This document shows positions 8,216 to 16,895 of a stretch of DNA of 64,000 nucleotides, piece after piece. This DNA is from Nitrospirota bacterium (GTDB taxonomy: Bacteria > Nitrospirota_A > Leptospirillia > Leptospirillales > Leptospirillaceae). The stretch spans positions 62,001-126,000 of the forward strand of contig JAKCDE010000003.1 in NCBI GenBank assembly GCA_021838585.1, read 5' to 3'. Below the pieces are notes generated by a model. It did not search any database, had not been told where the DNA came from, and saw nothing but the letters and a program-made list of their open reading frames with translations. The position numbers and the translations under genes were made by a program. Position 1 is the first letter of the stretch; the number at the start of each line of letters is the position of its first letter.

Positions 8216-8524
8216 TCAGGGGTAGGAGGCGGGAGGCTTCGTGAACATTGTCACGATGGGAAGGACTCCAACAAGTGTCAGAAAAAGGATGAGAATTGAG
8301 ATAAGGACCACGAAAAGCCAAGTGGGAACCTTGAAGTCCTCCCTTTCCTGCCATTGCTTCCTGAGAATAAAAAAAACGAAGGAGATGAAAAAGAGGAGGG
8401 CCACCGAGGCGGCCCCCTTCATCAAGGGATCCTTGACGCTGTAAAGGACCCATGAAATCACGATCAGAACGAGGACCGGCATGATGAGTTTTAAAAAAAT
8501 TCTTTTTTCAAGGGACTTTGCCAA
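8216..8524 (-). CDS. Small membrane protein, unknown function
   Basis: About 102 residues with three predicted membrane spans: roughly LIMPVLVLIVISWVLY, AASVALLFFISFVFFIL and WLFVVLISILILFLTLVGVL. The charged link KQWQERED lies between spans two and three. No family recognised. I prefer TTG at 8524 because AGGAGG stands 6 nt before it; the ATG at 8542, six codons upstream, has no ribosome site. It follows ppcA by 38 nt on the same strand and is probably the last gene of that operon, ahead of the inverted repeat at 8140-8181. Confidence 0.65.
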   Translation of the reverse strand: MAKSLEKRIFLKLIMPVLVLIVISWVLYSVKDPLMKGAASVALLFFISFVFFILRKQWQEREDFKVPTWLFVVLISILILFLTLVGVLPIVTMFTKPPASYP

Positions 8525-8562
8525 GAAGACCCTCCTGGACATTCATGACTGTGATGAGCCGG

Positions 8563-10125
8563 TTACCCGAGGGATCTCCGAAGAAGGGCCGCCTTGAGCA
8601 GATAGTCGGAAAAGTCCTTCTCTTCCTGCAACAGAAAGTAGATGCTGGAAACAAAATTTCTGTGAAGGTAATGCTCGACCGTCACAGGGCCCAGTTCGAT
8701 CTTGAAGAAATCCTCCACGAGATCGATATCCTCCTTGACGGCCATCCATGCCTGGTTTTCCGAGGCGAGAAAGTTGAGGTTTTCCTTATTCAGATAATGC
8801 CCCGCATCCTGCATGTCATCCTTGAGGCGGCGGTAGAAGAGGGAAAGGGAGTCTCCGTATCCTTCCCGGATCGCCTGGGCGATTCCCCTCCCCGTCCCGA
8901 TCAGTTCGGGAGGAATCCCGAGGGAATAAAGGGAAGCGGTGAATCCGATCGCCCGGGGGAGATGTTTCTGTCCGATTCCCCGGGAATACCCGAAGAGCCC
9001 GATATGAAGCTTGCGCTCCCGCCGGGGAGGAATACTGCCGGAGACCTTGTTGATCACATCCGCGACCTCTTCTACCGTCTTTTGATAATGTTCGGAGAAG
9101 ATGGAGACCAGCCGTTCGCCTGCTGACACCTCGTCCGGGGTATAGGCCAGGGGAACAGTTCCCGGCAGCGAGCGGTTGAGGAGATTGATGGCTTCCCGGA
9201 CATCCTCCTGAGGATAGTCGTACCGGAAGGCGGATTGGACGGTCACGGTCCGGACCCCCGGGTATTCCTCGATGAAGTGGGGAACATTCCAGGGAGAGAG
9301 GCCGCCGCGAAACGGAAGCGATCCTACCCCCATGATGGGGAAGACCGGTATCCCGGACTCCTCTTCGAAACGGAAATATTCCGACAGGGCGACCTTGGCC
9401 GCGATGGTGGCAGGTACGATTCCGGCGTTTAGGGCGGGATCGGAACGGGCAATGAAAGGACGAAGGTAAAGGGGCTTCGATCCGTATTCCGCAGCGTGAA
9501 GATCGACGTAATCGTGCAGGATCTTGCGCGAGACGGTCAACTCCGAAACTCCTTCCACCAGGGGAATGACCTGAAGATAGGAAGGATCCCGGACCGCGCC
9601 CTCCTCATCGAACACCTGATGTTTGAGGCGGGCGATCTTGCGGAATGTCTGCTGGAGATAGATCATTTTCTGTCCTTCATCGGTCATGGGCAGAATGACC
9701 TCGAACACCGGCGGGGTCTTGAGGCCAAGATCCCGCGCCAGATCCTCGAATGTCAGGATCCCGATGTAGGCCCGGGCAATCCGGTACTCCTTTTCATACC
9801 AGATGTTCGGAAGGCGGAAGGTCAGAAAAACATCCTTTCCGATCTGATTTTCCTTGAAGTAGTCGAAATGCGAGGAAAACAGTTTTTCGACAACACCTTC
9901 GTCGACGTATTTCCCCTCCCAGTCCCACATGTACTCCTGGCAGCCGATGTCGATGTAGCTCCGGTAGCACTCCTCGATCTCATCGAGAGTGCTGATGAAG
10001 GGCTCCTGGTTGGCCTTCCAGTAGGGGGCGGCCGCATTGTCCGGATGCTGGGTCGCCATCGTCGTCGGAATTTTCCGGTCGGGGGCATTTTTGGGACGGT
10101 CGTTTTTTTTGAGAAAATACGCCAA
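8563..10125 (-). CDS. ppcA: Archaeal-type phosphoenolpyruvate carboxylase
   Basis: This enzyme carboxylates PEP with bicarbonate to oxaloacetate, feeding the TCA or reductive TCA cycle. At 520 residues it is the short archaeal form, not the usual bacterial form of about 900. Family marks are IPTTMATQHPDNAAAPYW near residue 20, YLRPFIARSDPALNAG near 225, MGVGSLPFRGGL near 265 and GTGRGIAQ near 420. The start is TTG with a GGAG site 5-6 nt upstream (AGAGGAG). It sits 43 nt after the CopD-like gene, same strand. Short-form PEPC is patchily distributed in bacteria, consistent with old transfer from archaea. The function matches the POR cluster 11 kb away. Confidence 0.93.
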   Translation of the reverse strand: MAYFLKKNDRPKNAPDRKIPTTMATQHPDNAAAPYWKANQEPFISTLDEIEECYRSYIDIGCQEYMWDWEGKYVDEGVVEKLFSSHFDYFKENQIGKDVFLTFRLPNIWYEKEYRIARAYIGILTFEDLARDLGLKTPPVFEVILPMTDEGQKMIYLQQTFRKIARLKHQVFDEEGAVRDPSYLQVIPLVEGVSELTVSRKILHDYVDLHAAEYGSKPLYLRPFIARSDPALNAGIVPATIAAKVALSEYFRFEEESGIPVFPIMGVGSLPFRGGLSPWNVPHFIEEYPGVRTVTVQSAFRYDYPQEDVREAINLLNRSLPGTVPLAYTPDEVSAGERLVSIFSEHYQKTVEEVADVINKVSGSIPPRRERKLHIGLFGYSRGIGQKHLPRAIGFTASLYSLGIPPELIGTGRGIAQAIREGYGDSLSLFYRRLKDDMQDAGHYLNKENLNFLASENQAWMAVKEDIDLVEDFFKIELGPVTVEHYLHRNFVSSIYFLLQEEKDFSDYLLKAALLRRSLG

Positions 10126-10168
10126 GAAGGCTCCTCTCTTTGGGTAGGGCGCGAATGTCCGCGCAGAG

Positions 10169-10711
10169 CTATCGGAGGATCAGAAGTCCGAAAATGTTCT
10201 GGAGAACGGCCGCCCACAAAAGGACGAAGATGCCGAGGACGACATTCAGGTTCCGGAGAAGTCCCACGGTCTGTCGCAACCGGCTCTTCTTTTCCTCGAG
10301 CTTCAGGGCCTCCTGCGAATCCGGGCCCGTCGCCAGCTGTTGCCGGGTCGTCGTCCTGATCTCCCCCGACATCCGGGCGATCAGGATTCCAAGAAGGGCG
10401 ATTCCGCCGACGAAACTCAGCTTCAGCAGCCAGAAGGTCTCATAGGAGTTCTTGTACGGGAAGACCATGTTCTCGAGGGAGACGAGCCGGTCGAAGATGA
10501 CGAAGGCCCCGGTCATGATGAGAAGTGAGAGACTGACCCAGAACACCGGGAGGTAGAAGTCCGTCGCCTTCTTCGCGAGCTTGCCCCGAATCGAGGGATC
10601 GACCCACGAGAGGAGCGGGCTCACGACAAAAAGCTGGAGAACCATCCCTCCGACCAACGCCGCGGCCCCCACAAGATGGAGCCAGCGAATAAAGGTAATC
10701 GTTACAAACAT
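10169..10711 (-). CDS. CopD/DUF2269-like four-span membrane protein
   Basis: 180 residues with four hydrophobic spans: FIRWLHLVGAAALVGGMVLQ near the N-terminus, VFWVSLSLLIMTGAFVIF (about 56-73), LLKLSFVGGIALLGILIA (about 95-112) and a C-terminal span ending LWAAVLQNIFGLLI. The conserved RWLHLVGAAALVGG pattern with one His per span resembles CopD-like and related putative haem- or copper-linked membrane proteins. A GGAGGAGGG site precedes the ATG by 9 nt. It is first in the apparent operon with ppcA and the small membrane protein. No biochemical role can be assigned from sequence alone. Confidence 0.7.
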   Translation of the reverse strand: MFVTITFIRWLHLVGAAALVGGMVLQLFVVSPLLSWVDPSIRGKLAKKATDFYLPVFWVSLSLLIMTGAFVIFDRLVSLENMVFPYKNSYETFWLLKLSFVGGIALLGILIARMSGEIRTTTRQQLATGPDSQEALKLEEKKSRLRQTVGLLRNLNVVLGIFVLLWAAVLQNIFGLLILR

Positions 10712-10900
10712 GACGTGCAGCCCTCCTCCCTGAAGTCATCAGGTTTCTTCGTTCCATTATCGTACAATCTCCCTCTCTCTGGATAGCCCCATCCCTTCCT
10801 GCCCTTCCTGCTTGGATCGTCCGATGGAAATCCGCCTGGAATCTGATAGGATGGGCGGGCGCGACGCAACACACTCAAAGGGGTCGGGACAGGAACACGA

Positions 10901-11788
10901 ATGGGAGGTTCGATGAATCAAGGCGACAAAAACATTTCCGGAAGCAGGCTTTTCTGGCCCCCCGGAATCCTCCCCGAACAGATTGCCGAAACGGCCCGAA
11001 GAGCGGCCGACCTTGCCTCCGAAATCCTTCTCGAGGGGATGACCCGGACGATCGAGGTCGGATACAAGGGACGGATCGACCTCGTCACCGAGATCGACCT
11101 GGCCTCGGAGCGGGCAGTCATGGAGACCCTTTCCCGGGACTATCCCGACCATGGATTCCTCGCCGAGGAGAGCGGAGGCCGCATGCCGTCCGGAGAAAGC
11201 TCCCACCGATGGATCATCGATCCCCTCGATGGAACGACCAACTACGCCCACCGCTACCCCTGTTTCTGCATCTCGATTGCCTTCGAGTCCTCAGGATCCC
11301 TCCTGTACGGTCTGGTGGTCGACCCTCTCCGCAGGATGCGCTTCGAAGCATGGGCCGGTCGGGGAGCGACCCTTGACGGGAAGCGACTCTCCGTCTCCCG
11401 GGAAAGCCTTCCCCAAAGGAGCCTTCTGGCCACCGGTTTCTCTTACACCCACGCCGATACCCCCCGACTCAAGAACATGGCGACCTTCGAAGGCTTCTCC
11501 CGGGAGGTCCAGGGAATCCGTCGTTCCGGATCGGCGGCGCTCGATCTCTGCCATGTGGCAATGGGGGTGCTCGACGGGTTCTGGGAGAGAGGACTGTCTC
11601 CCTGGGACACGGCGGCAGGAACGCTGATCGTCCGGGAAGCCGGCGGGACGGTCACCGACGGCTTCGGGGGTCCGTTCCGCCTCGAGGCCCCGCTGGTCGT
11701 CGCCAGTAACGGCTTTCTCCACGGCTGGATGGTCGACAAGATCAGGCAAATTTCAGAGGAACCGGAACAAAAACCAGAACCTCGATGA
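10901..11788 (+). CDS. Inositol monophosphatase family phosphatase (SuhB-like)
   Basis: This Mg-dependent sugar-phosphate phosphatase has 295 residues. Signature motifs are the metal ligands in LAEES (about 86-90), WIIDPLDGTTNYAH (about 104-117) and SPWDTAAGTLIVREAGG (about 235). Substrate could be inositol-1-phosphate, histidinol phosphate, fructose-1,6-bisphosphate or another sugar phosphate; sequence alone does not decide. Start is either this ATG (AGGA 6 nt upstream) or the ATG at 10913 (GGGAGG 4 nt upstream). Its last 47 nt overlap the tail of the opposing protease gene. Confidence 0.9.
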   Translation: MGGSMNQGDKNISGSRLFWPPGILPEQIAETARRAADLASEILLEGMTRTIEVGYKGRIDLVTEIDLASERAVMETLSRDYPDHGFLAEESGGRMPSGESSHRWIIDPLDGTTNYAHRYPCFCISIAFESSGSLLYGLVVDPLRRMRFEAWAGRGATLDGKRLSVSRESLPQRSLLATGFSYTHADTPRLKNMATFEGFSREVQGIRRSGSAALDLCHVAMGVLDGFWERGLSPWDTAAGTLIVREAGGTVTDGFGGPFRLEAPLVVASNGFLHGWMVDKIRQISEEPEQKPEPR

Positions 11789-12584
11789 CAAGGGCCGCGA
11801 TCCCCCAGACGATCCGGGAGACGGGAAGTCGATCCCCCTCTCCGGAGATCTCCGGATGGGAGATCCCCATGAGAAGAAGCAGCGCCGCCCAGATCCACCA
11901 CCCCTTCCATCCCCGCAAGCCCAGGTAAAGGAGCAGGGGAAAGATTCCCCAGAGGAGTCCGCGCGCCCGGCTCCCCAGGAGCGCCCAAGCCAGGTGTCCT
12001 CCATCGAGTTGACCGACCGGCATCAGGTTGAGAGCCGTCACGAGCAGTCCGACCCATCCCGCGAACCCGACCGGCGAGAGAAGGAGGGTCGAATGGCCGG
12101 TGGGTCCGGTCGAAAAGGTCCATTCCAGAAAGCGGAAGAGGAGGGATTCCCCGATCTCCAGGCCGGATCCAGGGGGACTTCCTCCCGGAAGGGAGGTGGA
12201 GAGACGGATGCCGACCGCGAGCGCGACGATCGATGGAATAAGTCCGGCCAGAGGACCGGCCAGAGCGATGTCGAAGAGGGCGAGCCGGCTTCCGGGGAGG
12301 CGGGGGAGCCGTATCACAGCCCCGAAGGTTCCGATGAGGGTCGGTGCCGGAATGAACCAGGGCAGGGGGGACACCACGCCATACCGCCTGGCCACGAAGT
12401 AATGGCCGGCCTCATGGGCCGACAGGATCAGCATGAGGGGAATGGAGTAGGAAAATCCGGAGGCAAATCCGCCCAATGAGGACAAGGGATCACGACCCGC
12501 CAGGAGGGCTCCCGCCCCGGTCGTCGTGAGGCAGGTCAAAAAGAAAAGGAAGGCTGCCAGTCTCTTTCCGCGAACGGTCTCCAC
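11742..12584 (-). CDS. Site-2-protease-like membrane metalloprotease (M50)
   Basis: This 280-residue intramembrane zinc protease has about six spans. The catalytic HEAGH is at residues 57-61 (AHEAGHYFVARRYG) and the second metal site is in NLMPVGQLDGGH (about 187-198), the standard M50 pair. Members cut transmembrane anchors of regulators or signal peptides; the substrate here is unknown. Start is GTG at 12584, 17 nt after the upstream membrane gene stop, so both are one operon. The 3' end overlaps the suhB-like gene tail-to-tail by 47 nt. Confidence 0.88.
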   Translation of the reverse strand: METVRGKRLAAFLFFLTCLTTTGAGALLAGRDPLSSLGGFASGFSYSIPLMLILSAHEAGHYFVARRYGVVSPLPWFIPAPTLIGTFGAVIRLPRLPGSRLALFDIALAGPLAGLIPSIVALAVGIRLSTSLPGGSPPGSGLEIGESLLFRFLEWTFSTGPTGHSTLLLSPVGFAGWVGLLVTALNLMPVGQLDGGHLAWALLGSRARGLLWGIFPLLLYLGLRGWKGWWIWAALLLLMGISHPEISGEGDRLPVSRIVWGIAALVIEVLVFVPVPLKFA

Positions 12585-12601
12585 CCGTCAGGGTCCGGCC
12601 A

Positions 12602-12928
12602 TCAGGGTCCGGAGGGCCCGGCGGGATTTTTCCTGTTCTTGCGGCGGGGACGAATCATGAAGACGTAGTAGATCACAAAAAATCCCCCGGCCAGATAGGC
12701 CCCCCCTCCCACCGTTCCGAAGTCGAAAGTCCCCCTCTTGTGGGTGTCGCTGAAAAAGGTGTTGATGTTCTGCCCAGTCCTGTTTCCAAGAATGGGGAGC
12801 GACAGAATGATCGCGGTCGCGTAGACGATGACGATCAGAATCACCATCCACCAGGGTATCGGCCCCTGGCTCCGCTCGATCTCCCGTGCGACCTCGTTTT
12901 GCTGGATTTCTCGTGGATCTTCTCGCAT
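12602..12928 (-). CDS. Two-span membrane protein, unknown function
   Basis: 108 residues. A charged N-terminal helix is followed by span one (WWMVILIVIVYATAIILSL, about 27-45), then a loop, span two (GGAYLAGGFFVIYYVFMI, about 75-92) and a basic, proline-containing tail. PIPWWMVILIV...LPILG loosely recalls the N-terminal anchor of cbb3 oxidase CcoP, but there is no CxxCH haem site and I do not assign it. GGAGG lies 6 nt before the ATG. It is first in a two-gene unit with the M50 protease, so it could be its partner or substrate; that is inference from position. Confidence 0.62.
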   Translation of the reverse strand: MREDPREIQQNEVAREIERSQGPIPWWMVILIVIVYATAIILSLPILGNRTGQNINTFFSDTHKRGTFDFGTVGGGAYLAGGFFVIYYVFMIRPRRKNRKNPAGPSGP

Positions 12929-13041
12929 TCTCGCCCTCCATGCCCTCCTTCCATCCTAATCGTCCAGGGAGGCGAAATTCAAGGATCAATCCCTTCCCTC
13001 TCTCCCCGGACCTTCCCCGAAGCGGCCCAAGGACCCGGTCG

Positions 13042-13072
13042 TTGCATTCCTCCCTTTACCAAATGATATAAT
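13042..13072 (+). promoter_or_regulatory. Promoter candidate for the hyf-like operon
   Basis: A consensus TATAAT at 13067-13072 is preceded by TGA, giving the extended form TGATATAAT. TTGCAT at 13042-13047 is a possible -35 with a long 19-nt spacer. Transcription would begin near 13079, about 93 nt before hyfB. Confidence 0.6.
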
Positions 13073-13171
13073 AGACACCTGTGAACACAATAATGAACGG
13101 AACTCCGCAACAGACGGGAATCCGATGGCCGGCCGAATGACACTCTTCCCCCGAACCCGCGAGACGTACCG

Positions 13172-15256
13172 GTGGAGGAGAGCCCTTCAGCCTCGCCCCT
13201 TCCATCCATGACTCCCTTTTCTGACCCTCTCGACACCAGTCTGTTCGTCCTTCTCGCCTGGGGAATAGCCGGCGTCCTCGGCTTTTTCCTCCTGCAGCGA
13301 TCCAGAATCCTTCTGGGTCCCCTGTCGCTCCTTCTTGCCGCGGGAGGGATCATCCTTGCTTCTTCCGGAATCCGGGGGCTCGTCCGGGGCTCCGACCTTC
13401 GTCAGGTTCTCCCCGGCGGCCTGCCCGGGCTCCCGTTCCACGTCCGGCAGGATCCCCTGTCAAGTTTCTTTCTCCTGATTCTGGGAGGAGCGGCCACCGG
13501 GATCCTTCTTTTTTCGGCCGGCTACCTCAAAAGCCTTCCTCCCTCCAGGCTCCCGGCCTACTTTCTCAGGACAGCCCTTTTCCTGGCCTCCATGGAAGGA
13601 GTCTTTCTCGCCGACGATGCCTATGTTTTCATGGTTTTCTGGGAGATCATGGCCCTGGTCTCCTATGCGCTCGTCGTCACGGAAAGCGACCGGGAAGAGG
13701 TCCGGAACGCCGGCTTCCTCTACCTTCTCATGGCCCATTTCGGAAGTCTTCTGATCATGGTGGCCTTTTTCGTTCTGGCTTCCCACGAGCCCTCCGGCCT
13801 GTCTCCGGGATTGTCGGCCTTCACCTTCGAATCCATGCGCACGAGCGCTCCCCCGACCGGTGCGGCCCTCCTCGTCTTCATCTGCGCCCTTCTGGGATTC
13901 GGAGCCAAGGCCGGGCTGATCCCCCTCCATGTCTGGCTCCCCGAAGCCCATCCGGTCGCCCCCTCCCCGGCGTCGGCCCTCTTGAGCGGAATCATGCTCA
14001 AGACGGCCATCTACGGGATCCTCCGGGTATTCTTTGGCCTCCTGGGCCTCGGTCATCTCGACTACACCTGGGGCGTGCCCGTTCTTCTGGCCGGAGGACT
14101 CATGGCGCTCTTCGGCATCCTCCATGCCCTGGTCCAGTCGGACCCCAAGAAACTGCTGGCCTATTCCTCCATCGAAAACATCGGCATCCTCTTTCTCGGG
14201 ATCGGTCTCGCGATCCTCTACATGCGTTCGGGTCATTCCCTGGCCGGAGAGATCGCTCTGGCGGCCTCCCTCTACCACGCTATCAACCATGCCTTTTTCA
14301 AAAGCCTCCTTTTCATGGGCGCGGGAACGATGATCCACGCCACCGGAAGCCACGACCTGAACGGAATGGGAGGGCTGCTCCGACGTATGCCGGTGTCGGG
14401 GGGGTTCGTCCTGGTTGGGGTCCTCTGCATCGCCGGGCTGCCTCCCGGCAACGGCTTCGTCTCCGAGTGGCTTCTGCTCCAGGCGGCCCTCCAGGCGGGC
14501 AGTCTCTCCGGGACACTCCTCAGAAGTGCCGTTTTGCTTGGAGGCGCTCTCCTCGTCCTGGCTTCGGCCCTGGCGGCCATGGGATTCGTCAAGTTCTACG
14601 GGATCGGATATCTGGGACTCCCACGATCCGAAGGAGCCCGCAACGCCCACGACGTCTCGGCGGCTGAAAAGATCGGAATGGCCTGGATGGTGGCGGGATG
14701 TCTCCTGCTCGCCCTCTCCCCCGTCCGGATGCTGGGGTGGATCGAACAGGCCCTCCGTCCCCTGACGGGGGCCCCTCTTTCCGGAAGCCCTTCTCTCACG
14801 GGATGGCTGTGGCTGCTCCCCCTTCCCCCCCGGGGAGCGACCTTCAGCCCGGTGATCCTCCTGGGTATTCTGGCGATCCTCCTGCCTCTGGCGCTCCTTA
14901 TTCCCCGCCTCTTCGGAAAGACCTCCAGACGGCAAAGCCCCGTCTGGGGATGCGGCTACGGGACAAGGACCTTCCGCATGCAGGATTCGGCCGGCTCCTT
15001 CGCCCAGCCCATCCGCCATTTCTTCGCCAATTTCTTTCTCATGAAGCGCCACCTCCCGGAACCGGGGGAAAAGAGGCCGACATTCGAGCTGACCGTCGAG
15101 GATCCCCACTGGGCCTACCTGTACCGTCCCATTCTGCGTCTTTTCCAGAGCCTTGCCGGCCTTGCGGAAAAGGTCCGGAGCGGGCGCATCTCGGTCTATC
15201 TGGTCTATAGTTTTGGAACGCTGATCTTCCTTCTCACGGTGTTTCGATGGATGTAG
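13172..15256 (+). CDS. hyfB: Hydrogenase-4 component B-like proton-pumping subunit (HyfB/NuoL family)
   Basis: This is a 694-residue antiporter-like subunit with about 14-16 membrane spans, homologous to HyfB/NuoL. Channel residues are recognisable: Glu in VFWEIMALVSYALV, Lys in FGAKAGLIPLHVWLPEAHP, Lys in SDPKKLLAYSSIENIG and Lys in HAFFKSLLFMGAG. The C-terminal part (PVWGCGYG...FRMQDSAGSFAQPI) is the usual HyfB tail. Start is GTG at 13172, with no clear ribosome site, or ATG at 13208; both are plausible. It is the first gene of a tightly packed operon and overlaps hyfC by 10 nt. Confidence 0.9.
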   Translation: MEESPSASPLPSMTPFSDPLDTSLFVLLAWGIAGVLGFFLLQRSRILLGPLSLLLAAGGIILASSGIRGLVRGSDLRQVLPGGLPGLPFHVRQDPLSSFFLLILGGAATGILLFSAGYLKSLPPSRLPAYFLRTALFLASMEGVFLADDAYVFMVFWEIMALVSYALVVTESDREEVRNAGFLYLLMAHFGSLLIMVAFFVLASHEPSGLSPGLSAFTFESMRTSAPPTGAALLVFICALLGFGAKAGLIPLHVWLPEAHPVAPSPASALLSGIMLKTAIYGILRVFFGLLGLGHLDYTWGVPVLLAGGLMALFGILHALVQSDPKKLLAYSSIENIGILFLGIGLAILYMRSGHSLAGEIALAASLYHAINHAFFKSLLFMGAGTMIHATGSHDLNGMGGLLRRMPVSGGFVLVGVLCIAGLPPGNGFVSEWLLLQAALQAGSLSGTLLRSAVLLGGALLVLASALAAMGFVKFYGIGYLGLPRSEGARNAHDVSAAEKIGMAWMVAGCLLLALSPVRMLGWIEQALRPLTGAPLSGSPSLTGWLWLLPLPPRGATFSPVILLGILAILLPLALLIPRLFGKTSRRQSPVWGCGYGTRTFRMQDSAGSFAQPIRHFFANFFLMKRHLPEPGEKRPTFELTVEDPHWAYLYRPILRLFQSLAGLAEKVRSGRISVYLVYSFGTLIFLLTVFRWM

Positions 15257-16212
15257 GCGGTCTTTTCCTCCCTTCGACAATGGCTGTCGAAGGGGCCCAG
15301 CTTGTTCTGGCCCTCGTCGCGGCTCCCATCCTCACTGGATGGATCGGGGTCTGCCGGGCTGTCCTTTCGAACCGCTCTCCGGCGGGACTCCTGCAACCCT
15401 GGAGGGATCTGGTCCGCCTGTTCCGGAAGGAAACGATCATTCCGGAAGGAACCTCATTCCTCTTTCGGGCCGTTCCCTTTCTTGTCTTCGCAGCCCTCCT
15501 GTCATGCGTCCTCTTCGTTCCCTTTCTCGTCACCGATCCGCCCCTTGCTCCCGTGGCCGACGCGGTGGTTCTGGTCGGGCTCTTTTCCCTGGCCCGGATG
15601 CTGATGGCCTTTGGCGCCATGGACGCCGGCACTCCATTCGGAGATCTGGGGGGACGACGAGAAATGATGGTGGGATTCCTTGCGGAGCCGGCAACCCTCA
15701 TGATCCTTTTTACGGCCTCACTCTGGTCCCGGTCGACGTCGCTTCCGGCCATCCTCCATTCCCTTCTCGGGGCGGCAGCCCCTTTTCATCCGAGCCTTCT
15801 GTTCGCCCTTCTGGCCTTCATTCTCATCCTTCTGGCGGAAAACGGGCGCCTTCCCATCGACAACCCCTCCACCCATCTCGAACTCACCATGATCCACGAG
15901 GCGATGCTCCTCGAGTATTCGGGACCTCTCCTGGCCATGATGGAGTGGGGAAGCCAGATCAAACTTCTTCTTTATCTTTTGATCGGAACGGATTTCTTCC
16001 TTCCGGCCGGCCTTCCGTCTTCCCTGTCTCCCGGTGCCCTGGGAGCCGGCCTCCTGTTCCTGTCCGCCAAGCTGCTGGGGGCGGGGGCAGGACTGGCCCT
16101 GATCGAAACCCTGTTCGCGAAGCTTCGGATATTCCGGGTTCCTGAATTCACGGCCCTGGCCTATCTCTTGGCCACCATGGGCTTTCTCATCCATTTCGTC
16201 CTCGAGGTCTAG
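15247..16212 (+). CDS. hyfC: HyfC-like membrane anchor (NuoH/HycD family)
   Basis: This 321-residue membrane protein has about eight spans. It corresponds to NuoH/HycD, which joins the peripheral arm to the antiporter-like subunits. Typical blocks are the amphipathic region LQPWRDLVRLFRKE (about 50-63), GTPFGDLGGRREMM (about 128-141) and ENGRLPIDNPSTHLELTMIH (about 198-217), which carries acidic and polar residues of the quinone/ion channel region. The ATG overlaps the end of hyfB by 10 nt. Two bases separate it from hyfE. Confidence 0.92.
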   Translation: MDVGGLFLPSTMAVEGAQLVLALVAAPILTGWIGVCRAVLSNRSPAGLLQPWRDLVRLFRKETIIPEGTSFLFRAVPFLVFAALLSCVLFVPFLVTDPPLAPVADAVVLVGLFSLARMLMAFGAMDAGTPFGDLGGRREMMVGFLAEPATLMILFTASLWSRSTSLPAILHSLLGAAAPFHPSLLFALLAFILILLAENGRLPIDNPSTHLELTMIHEAMLLEYSGPLLAMMEWGSQIKLLLYLLIGTDFFLPAGLPSSLSPGALGAGLLFLSAKLLGAGAGLALIETLFAKLRIFRVPEFTALAYLLATMGFLIHFVLEV

Positions 16213-16214
16213 CC

Positions 16215-16892
16215 ATGTCTCCTCCCCATCCGGCCCACCCCCTCGCGAACTATCTCATCCAGTTTCTGGGAAGCGCCCTTCTCATGTCGGCTTTTGCAAT
16301 GCTCGCTCTCCGGCGCATGACCTCCCTCGTCCGCATCTTTGCCCTCCAGGGGATCCTCCTGACCCTGAGCACTCTCGCCGTGGCCATTCTGTCCTCCGAA
16401 ACGCATCTTCTTTTCTCCGCCCTTTTCACCTTCGCCTTCAAGGTTCTCCTCCTTCCCGCCATCCTGTTCCGACTGTTGAACAGGCTCCGGATCCAGGGAG
16501 AGGTCGAGGCCCTTGTCAACGTTCCGTCGACGATGGTGCTGGGTCTGGCCATCGTGGTCTTTTCCTTCACCCTCGCCGGGCCCATTTCGGAGCTGGCGAG
16601 CACCGTGTCGAAAGGGCTGATCGGGGTCGGCCTCGCCTCCCTTCTTCTCTCCTTCCTCATGATGATTTCCCGAAGGAAGGCCCTGACGCAGGTGATCGGA
16701 TTCCTGGGGATGGAAAACGCCCTTTTCTTTTCAGCCATCAATGCGACCTACGGCATGCCCATGGTCGTGGAGCTCGGCGTCGCCTTCGATGTCCTTGTCG
16801 GAACCTTCGTCTTCGGCATCTTTTTTTTCCAGATCCGGGAGACCTTCGAAAGCCTCGACCTGAAGCACATGGACACAACCTCGATGGAGTGA
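16215..16892 (+). CDS. hyfE: HyfE-like membrane subunit
   Basis: 225 residues with about six to seven spans. HyfE resembles NuoK in its first half (ETHLLFSALFTFAFKVLLLP region) and has an extra C-terminal part (GFLGMENALFFSAINATYG and VELGVAFDVLVGTFVFGIF) typical of hydrogenase-4-type complexes. It is absent from standard complex I, so it places this operon in the Hyf-like group. It lies between hyfC and hyfF with gaps of 2 and 3 nt, so co-translation is likely. Confidence 0.88.
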   Translation: MSPPHPAHPLANYLIQFLGSALLMSAFAMLALRRMTSLVRIFALQGILLTLSTLAVAILSSETHLLFSALFTFAFKVLLLPAILFRLLNRLRIQGEVEALVNVPSTMVLGLAIVVFSFTLAGPISELASTVSKGLIGVGLASLLLSFLMMISRRKALTQVIGFLGMENALFFSAINATYGMPMVVELGVAFDVLVGTFVFGIFFFQIRETFESLDLKHMDTTSME

Positions 16893-16895
16893 CGG

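Noticed and set aside
13460..15280. A 606-codon open frame on the minus strand opposite hyfB
   Set aside because: It mirrors a GC-rich membrane gene, is highly charged and low in complexity, and has no ribosome site or family motif. HyfB on the other strand is unmistakable.
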